Shown in pieces: positions 28,785 to 32,684 of a stretch of 32,684 bases of DNA. The DNA comes from an uncultured Eubacteriales bacterium (GTDB lineage Bacteria > Bacillota > Clostridia > Christensenellales > Aristaeellaceae). A program made the translations under genes and the position numbers. The stretch lies in assembly GCA_902767315.1 (NCBI GenBank), contig CACXHB010000096.1, positions 1 to 32,684 of the forward strand. The letters run 5' to 3'. Each line of letters opens with the position of its first letter. Position 1 is the stretch's first letter. The notes under the pieces are model-generated. The model was not told the DNA's origin. It saw nothing but the letters and a program-made list of their open reading frames with translations, and searched no databases.

Positions 28785-29888
28785 TTATTCCCCGGTTTCC
28801 GGCGCGGGGGTTTCCTCTGTCGGAGGCGCTTCCTCCGGCAGAGGAGCTTCCTCCGCCGCGGGGGTCGGCTCAGCTTGCGCCTCGTCGGCGGATTCTTCCA
28901 GAATGCTCCGCATCTGTTCAATCATCCGGTCGTCGGTAAGGCGGAATTTGAACACCACCCGGCGGGAGGCCTGGGCGTCCACGTTGCCGTTGGCGTCCAG
29001 GATGGGGTCGGAATAGGAGCGGCCGTTGGCGGTGAGCAGGCTCTTGAGCTGGGTCTTCTGTCCGGGGGTAACGCCGGTGGAGGATTCCAGCACATATTCG
29101 GCCACGGCATAGGCGCGGTTCTGGGAAAGCTTGAGGTTTTTGATGTAGGTATCGGTGGTGTCGGTGTGGCCCTCGATAATGATTTCGGAAACGTAGCCTT
29201 CGTTTTCCGGGGAGAACAATACCGACAGATACACCGGCAAAAACCGGTCGATAAACGCCTTGCCCTCGGCGCTGAGGGTATCGGATCCATATTCGAAGAA
29301 CACGTCGCTTTCAAACATGATGGAACCGTTGGCGGGATCCACCGTGGCGGAAATGCCGTTGTCCTTCAAGGTCTGGCTCAGGGAGCGGATAATCCGGGAA
29401 CGCACGCCCACCAGGGCCTCCAACTGGGCCTGCTGGTCGTCCAGCTGGGCCTGCTGCGCGTCCAGGCGGCTTTCCATGTCCGCCAGGGCGGTTTCTCTGT
29501 CCCCCACCAATTGCAGGGCCTCGTCCAGCTCCGCCTGCTTTTGGGCCAGTTCTTCTTCGGAATCGGACACCGCCTGCTTGGCCAGGTTCAGCATCATCTG
29601 CTGGCTGGCCAGGTCCTTCTGAGCCTGGGTCAGTTCCTCTTCCTTGGCGTCCAGTGCGCTCTGGGCGTCGGTCAATTGCCCTTCCTTTTCCGAAAGGGCG
29701 GATTCCACCAGCAGCATGTCGTCCATCTTCTGCTGATAGGCCCCCTGAATCACCACGTATTTATACAAGATATAGAAAAGCACCAGGATAAACATCAGCA
29801 CCAGCACGCTCATCAAATCGGAAAAGCTCAGCCAGAAATCCTGCTTGCTGCTTCCTCGGGCGCGGGCGCCCCGGCGGGGATACCGCAT
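28785..29888 (-). CDS. ZorB/MotB-like stator protein with OmpA-type peptidoglycan-binding domain
   Basis: This 367-residue protein has a cytoplasmic basic N-terminus and one membrane helix (about 24-45). FSDLMSVLVLMFIL carries D24 where MotB-type proteins hold the ion-binding aspartate. A coiled coil follows (50-165), then an OmpA-like domain (170-330) with EGHTDTTDTYIKNLKLSQNRA, which binds peptidoglycan. A Pro/Glu-rich tail ends the protein. It pairs with the MotA/ZorA-like protein upstream. Flagellar MotB is unlikely because no flagellar gene is near. The start has AAGGTGG upstream. Confidence 0.82.
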   Translation of the reverse strand: MRYPRRGARARGSSKQDFWLSFSDLMSVLVLMFILVLFYILYKYVVIQGAYQQKMDDMLLVESALSEKEGQLTDAQSALDAKEEELTQAQKDLASQQMMLNLAKQAVSDSEEELAQKQAELDEALQLVGDRETALADMESRLDAQQAQLDDQQAQLEALVGVRSRIIRSLSQTLKDNGISATVDPANGSIMFESDVFFEYGSDTLSAEGKAFIDRFLPVYLSVLFSPENEGYVSEIIIEGHTDTTDTYIKNLKLSQNRAYAVAEYVLESSTGVTPGQKTQLKSLLTANGRSYSDPILDANGNVDAQASRRVVFKFRLTDDRMIEQMRSILEESADEAQAEPTPAAEEAPLPEEAPPTEETPAPETGE

Positions 29889-29936
29889 CTTCTTTCACCA
29901 CCTTCTCCGGTCGGGCTGACGGGAAACGAATCTCAC

Positions 29937-31496
29937 TTATTTGCCGTACATCCGATCCACCGCGTCGTCCATGGCCCGCTGCACCCGGTTGAGGCTGGCG
30001 TTCATGCGGTCGATCTGGTCGGTCAGCTGTTCGGAAATATCCTGCAGCACCCGGGGCAGCCGGTCCACGGCCGCGCCGATTTCCCCGGTGGTCTGATCCA
30101 CCCGGGCGGCGTAAGCGTCCATGGTTTCGGAAAGGGCCCGGGAGGTTTCCTGCAATTCCCGGTCGAAGGCCGCCAGGGCCTCCTCATGGGCCCGGGAGAG
30201 GGTCTGGGTGGAATTCCGGGCCGCCTGATCCATTTCGCCCCGGAAGGCCTCCGCCTTTGCGCCCGCGTCGCCCATGGCCTGGGCGGCCCGGTTCATGCCG
30301 GACACCATGTCCTTCAATCGGGAAAGGGCGTCGGTCACGGCGTTCTGCATGGCGCTGACCTCCCGCAGGTAATCCGCCTGCTGCCGGGAAATCAGCTGCA
30401 TCTGTTCATAATTGGAAGAGAGCTTATCATAGGCCTCGTCGCTCTGGCGCTGGGCGATGGACAGCCGGGAGACGTAGGAATCCAGCTTTTCCAGCATGCC
30501 CGCGGCCAGCTTCTGCATCTTTTCCAGCTGGGCCGCGCCATCGGTAATGCCCCGGGCGTAGCCGTTCATGGCGGAGAGCATCTGCTCCTGCTGCTGGGCG
30601 GTGCGGCTCATGGCCTGGGAAAGGTTATCGAACTGGCCCTGAAGCGCCTGATCCATGTGGGTGACAAAGCGGGTGACCACCGTATCCAGAAAGCGCATCT
30701 GTTCCTGGGTATTGACGGTGACGAAGCGGTTGAGGGAATCGTTGACGGGCTTCATGGCCTCTACAATCGCGTCGCTCATGCGCTGGGTGAACCGGCCGTT
30801 GAGATCCTTGGTCATGGTGGAAATCATGGCGGTCTGTTCCTGCTGATAGATGGCGATCTGGGTCATGGGGTCCACGCTGAGCACCCCGGCGTAGCGGCTC
30901 ATTGCCCCGTAAAAGCCGGTGAGGGCCCGCTGGGCGGAGCCGTTGACCATGCGGGAGATCAGCGTGAATGACACCGAACCGATGACGCCCACGATGGAGG
31001 TGGTGAAGGCATAGCGCATGCCGGGAATCAGCGTTTCAATGGAGCTCATGATGGCCGCCTCGTCCCCCATGCCGAAGCCGGACAGGCCCACGGCCAGACC
31101 CACCAGGGTGCCCAGAAAGCCCAGGGAGACCATCAGCCCCGGCAGCGCGTCGGCAAAGCCGGCGTTTCCCGGGCCGTAAATCACGGTTTCTTCATTTATA
31201 TAGTCCTCCACGCTGCTGGCGTTATGGTACACGCCGTCGGCGAAGAACAGGTTATTCAGGTATTCGCTCCAATGGGAGAACAGCGCGCCCTTGCCCAGGA
31301 AGGTCTCCTCCTGCCAGGACTTCTTCGCGTCCCCGTTTTTAATGGTGCGAATGGCTCCACGCAGGGTGGAACGGGTGCGCGCCACGGGCAAAATGCACTT
31401 CACCAACCCGAAGACAAACAAAAGCGCGATCAGGACATACACCAGAAAGCTGGCGGCGGTATCCACCGATCCCATCAAATTGCGGAGATATTCCAT
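29937..31496 (-). CDS. ZorA/MotA/TolQ-like proton-channel protein with long helical tail
   Basis: This 519-residue protein has a membrane segment at 15-37. Two further segments near 110-145 and 160-185 carry the MotA/TolQ/ExbB channel motif (LPGLMVSLGFLGTLVGLAVG and AFTTSIVGVIGSVSFTL). A cytoplasmic tail of about 330 residues follows, nearly all helix and coiled coil, resembling the tail of ZorA in Zorya defence. With the ZorB-like partner it should form a 5:2 ion-driven rotary unit. No ZorC, ZorD, ZorE or other Zorya effector is visible beside it. GGGAGGG precedes the ATG at 31496, which is preferred over a longer frame lacking a ribosome site. Confidence 0.82.
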   Translation of the reverse strand: MEYLRNLMGSVDTAASFLVYVLIALLFVFGLVKCILPVARTRSTLRGAIRTIKNGDAKKSWQEETFLGKGALFSHWSEYLNNLFFADGVYHNASSVEDYINEETVIYGPGNAGFADALPGLMVSLGFLGTLVGLAVGLSGFGMGDEAAIMSSIETLIPGMRYAFTTSIVGVIGSVSFTLISRMVNGSAQRALTGFYGAMSRYAGVLSVDPMTQIAIYQQEQTAMISTMTKDLNGRFTQRMSDAIVEAMKPVNDSLNRFVTVNTQEQMRFLDTVVTRFVTHMDQALQGQFDNLSQAMSRTAQQQEQMLSAMNGYARGITDGAAQLEKMQKLAAGMLEKLDSYVSRLSIAQRQSDEAYDKLSSNYEQMQLISRQQADYLREVSAMQNAVTDALSRLKDMVSGMNRAAQAMGDAGAKAEAFRGEMDQAARNSTQTLSRAHEEALAAFDRELQETSRALSETMDAYAARVDQTTGEIGAAVDRLPRVLQDISEQLTDQIDRMNASLNRVQRAMDDAVDRMYGK

Positions 31497-31563
31497 AATT
31501 CCCTCCCATCCGGTTCGCTCGCTTTGCGAAAAGACCTTCGTTCTGCGATAGAGATACATATAC

Positions 31564-31572
31564 AGTATAACA
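31564..31572 (-). promoter_or_regulatory. Extended -10 promoter of the ZorAB-like operon
   Basis: On the minus strand TGT-TATACT gives an extended -10 element about 68 bases upstream of the ZorA-like start codon. The -35 region is weak. Confidence 0.4.
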
Positions 31573-31696
31573 TTCCCTGCCGGGCAAAAACAGAAAACTT
31601 CATGACAATGTTATGAAACATATGCGTACAGTCCAAATTGCCGCCGCTTTTTGGGCGCAAAACAGGCCCGCGGGGTTCCACCCGGGGGACGAGCTG

Positions 31697-31705
31697 TGTT
31701 ATAAT
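31697..31705 (+). promoter_or_regulatory. Extended -10 promoter of cinA
   Basis: TGT followed by a perfect TATAAT (31700-31705) forms an extended -10 element. No good -35 hexamer is present, which the TG extension can offset. It lies about 44 bases before the cinA start. Confidence 0.5.
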
Positions 31706-31748
31706 AGATATAAGATGTCGGAATTTTTATGACAGATGGGGAGGCTTC

Positions 31749-32684
31749 ATGCAAATGATTGCGGAAATTCTCTCCGTGGGCACGGAACTGCTCATGGGAC
31801 AGATTGCCAACACGGACGCGCAGTTTATTTCCCGCAGGCTGGGAGAACTGGGCGTGACCATTTACCGCCACAGCACCGTGGGTGACAACCCCGCCCGGGT
31901 GCGGGAAGCGCTGCAGGAGGCCCTTTCCCGCAGCGACATGGTCATTACCACCGGCGGGCTGGGGCCCACGGAGGACGACCTGACCAAGGAAATGGTGGCG
32001 GAATATTTCGGGCTGGAAATGGAGCTGCACCAGCCCTCGCTGGACGCGTTGAAGGCCTTTATGGAGCGCTTCGGCAAAAAAATGACCCCCAATAACTTAA
32101 AGCAGGCCTATTTTCCCCGGGGATGCACCGTCATGCCCAACGCCTGCGGCACGGCCCCGGGCTGCATTGTGGAACAGGGCGGCAAAACCGTGGCGGTGCT
32201 GCCCGGGCCGCCCATGGAACTGATGGACATGTTCGACAGGCAGCTGGCCCCCTATCTGCAGGCCCGGTCGGGACAGGTGATCCGTTCCCGGTTTCTGAAA
32301 ATTTTCGGGCTGGGCGAATCCAACGTGGAGACCCTGCTTTCGGATCTGTTCCATTCGGGCAATCCCACCCTGGCGCTGTACTGCGGGCCGGGAGAGGTTA
32401 CCGCCCGCATCACCGCCCGGGCCGCCGCCCCGGAAAAGGCGGAAGCCATGATGCAGCCGGTGTATGAGGAAATTCTCCGGCGGGTGGGCGAGGCTTATTA
32501 CGGAGAGGGCGTGAACCGCACCCCCGCGGACGCGGTGCTGGAGCTTTTGAAAAAGCGGGGCGAAACGGTGACATTTGCCGAATCCTGCACCGGCGGACTT
32601 TTGTGCGGCGCGTTTGTGGACTGCGCCGGGGCCAGCGACTGCCTGAAGGAGAGCTACGTCACCTACGCCAACGAGGCCAAGGAA
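31749..32684 (+). CDS. cinA: CinA (competence/damage-inducible protein), 3' end cut by the window edge
   Basis: The visible 312 residues cover the N-terminal MoCF-like (COG1058) domain with MIAEILSVGTELLMGQIANTDAQ, TTGGLGPTEDD and VLPGPPMEL. They also include the start of the C-terminal nicotinamide-nucleotide amidase domain, marked by FAESCTGGLL. The full enzyme hydrolyses ADP-ribose and deamidates NMN in pyridine nucleotide salvage; in some Firmicutes the gene belongs to the competence regulon. GGGGAGG lies about 6 bases before the ATG. It diverges from the ZorAB-like operon, with about 250 bases between them. The frame is still open at the window end, so roughly 100 residues are missing. 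Confidence 0.95.
   Translation, partial: MQMIAEILSVGTELLMGQIANTDAQFISRRLGELGVTIYRHSTVGDNPARVREALQEALSRSDMVITTGGLGPTEDDLTKEMVAEYFGLEMELHQPSLDALKAFMERFGKKMTPNNLKQAYFPRGCTVMPNACGTAPGCIVEQGGKTVAVLPGPPMELMDMFDRQLAPYLQARSGQVIRSRFLKIFGLGESNVETLLSDLFHSGNPTLALYCGPGEVTARITARAAAPEKAEAMMQPVYEEILRRVGEAYYGEGVNRTPADAVLELLKKRGETVTFAESCTGGLLCGAFVDCAGASDCLKESYVTYANEAKE

Noticed and set aside
27121..31496. Complete Zorya defence system
   Set aside because: Only ZorA- and ZorB-like proteins are recognisable; the neighbours are mnmA and unrelated membrane proteins.
28785..31496. Flagellar motor genes motA/motB
   Set aside because: No flagellar or chemotaxis gene is near and the long helical tail is not typical of MotA.

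Overview
The window is a GC-rich bacterial chromosome segment, most likely from a Clostridia-type Firmicute such as an uncultured gut lineage. That placement is an inference. It rests on strong GGAGG-type ribosome binding sites, many good sigmaA-like promoters, A/T-flanked intrinsic terminators, and family content: an ECF pantothenate S-component next to type III pantothenate kinase, greA-lysS, PadR with DUF1700, VanZ, Cys_rich_KTR, MnmA and CinA. I see no rRNA, tRNA, CRISPR array, transposase or integrase.

Left part (1-8.9 kb). A leftward VOC-cupin pair diverges from a rightward pantothenate uptake and phosphorylation operon (panT-coaX). A visibly AT-richer, leftward two-gene block follows: an SMC/AAA_15-like ATPase and an RloB-family protein. 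It has its own promoter and resembles the ATPase plus TOPRIM-like pairs of anti-phage systems of the AbiL/RloB type. A 464-bp gap upstream of it holds a G-quadruplex motif inside a hairpin and the promoter of a DEDDh exonuclease. Then come greA, with a structured leader, and lysS. This lysyl-tRNA synthetase carries a C-terminal EMAPII/Trbp111-like tRNA-binding domain. A bidirectional terminator and a GNAT acetyltransferase follow.

Middle (8.6-16.1 kb). A leftward PadR-DUF1700 cluster continues into a membrane protein with an unclear start and a Cys_rich_KTR protein. It is followed by a methyltransferase, a VanZ-like protein and a Gfo/Idh/MocA oxidoreductase. A rightward monocistronic 763-residue AAA+ ATPase has an unrecognised N-terminal region and a long coiled coil. 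It ends in an array of very stable hairpins.

Right part (16.1-32.7 kb). A leftward run of seven closely spaced genes (25.9 to 16.1 kb) encodes only envelope or secreted proteins. In order of transcription these are a repeat-rich surface protein, a barrel-sandwich adaptor, a solute-binding protein fused to a propeller-like N-terminus, MalF- and MalG-type permeases, a second HlyD-type adaptor and a MacB/FtsX-like permease. No ABC ATPase is encoded with them. I consider this the best candidate for an undescribed envelope system. Upstream lies another leftward cluster: a ZorA/MotA-like stator with a long helical tail, a ZorB/MotB-like partner with an OmpA-type domain, a small membrane-anchored protein, mnmA, and a membrane-anchored coiled-coil protein. 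A truncated cinA leaves the window on the right.
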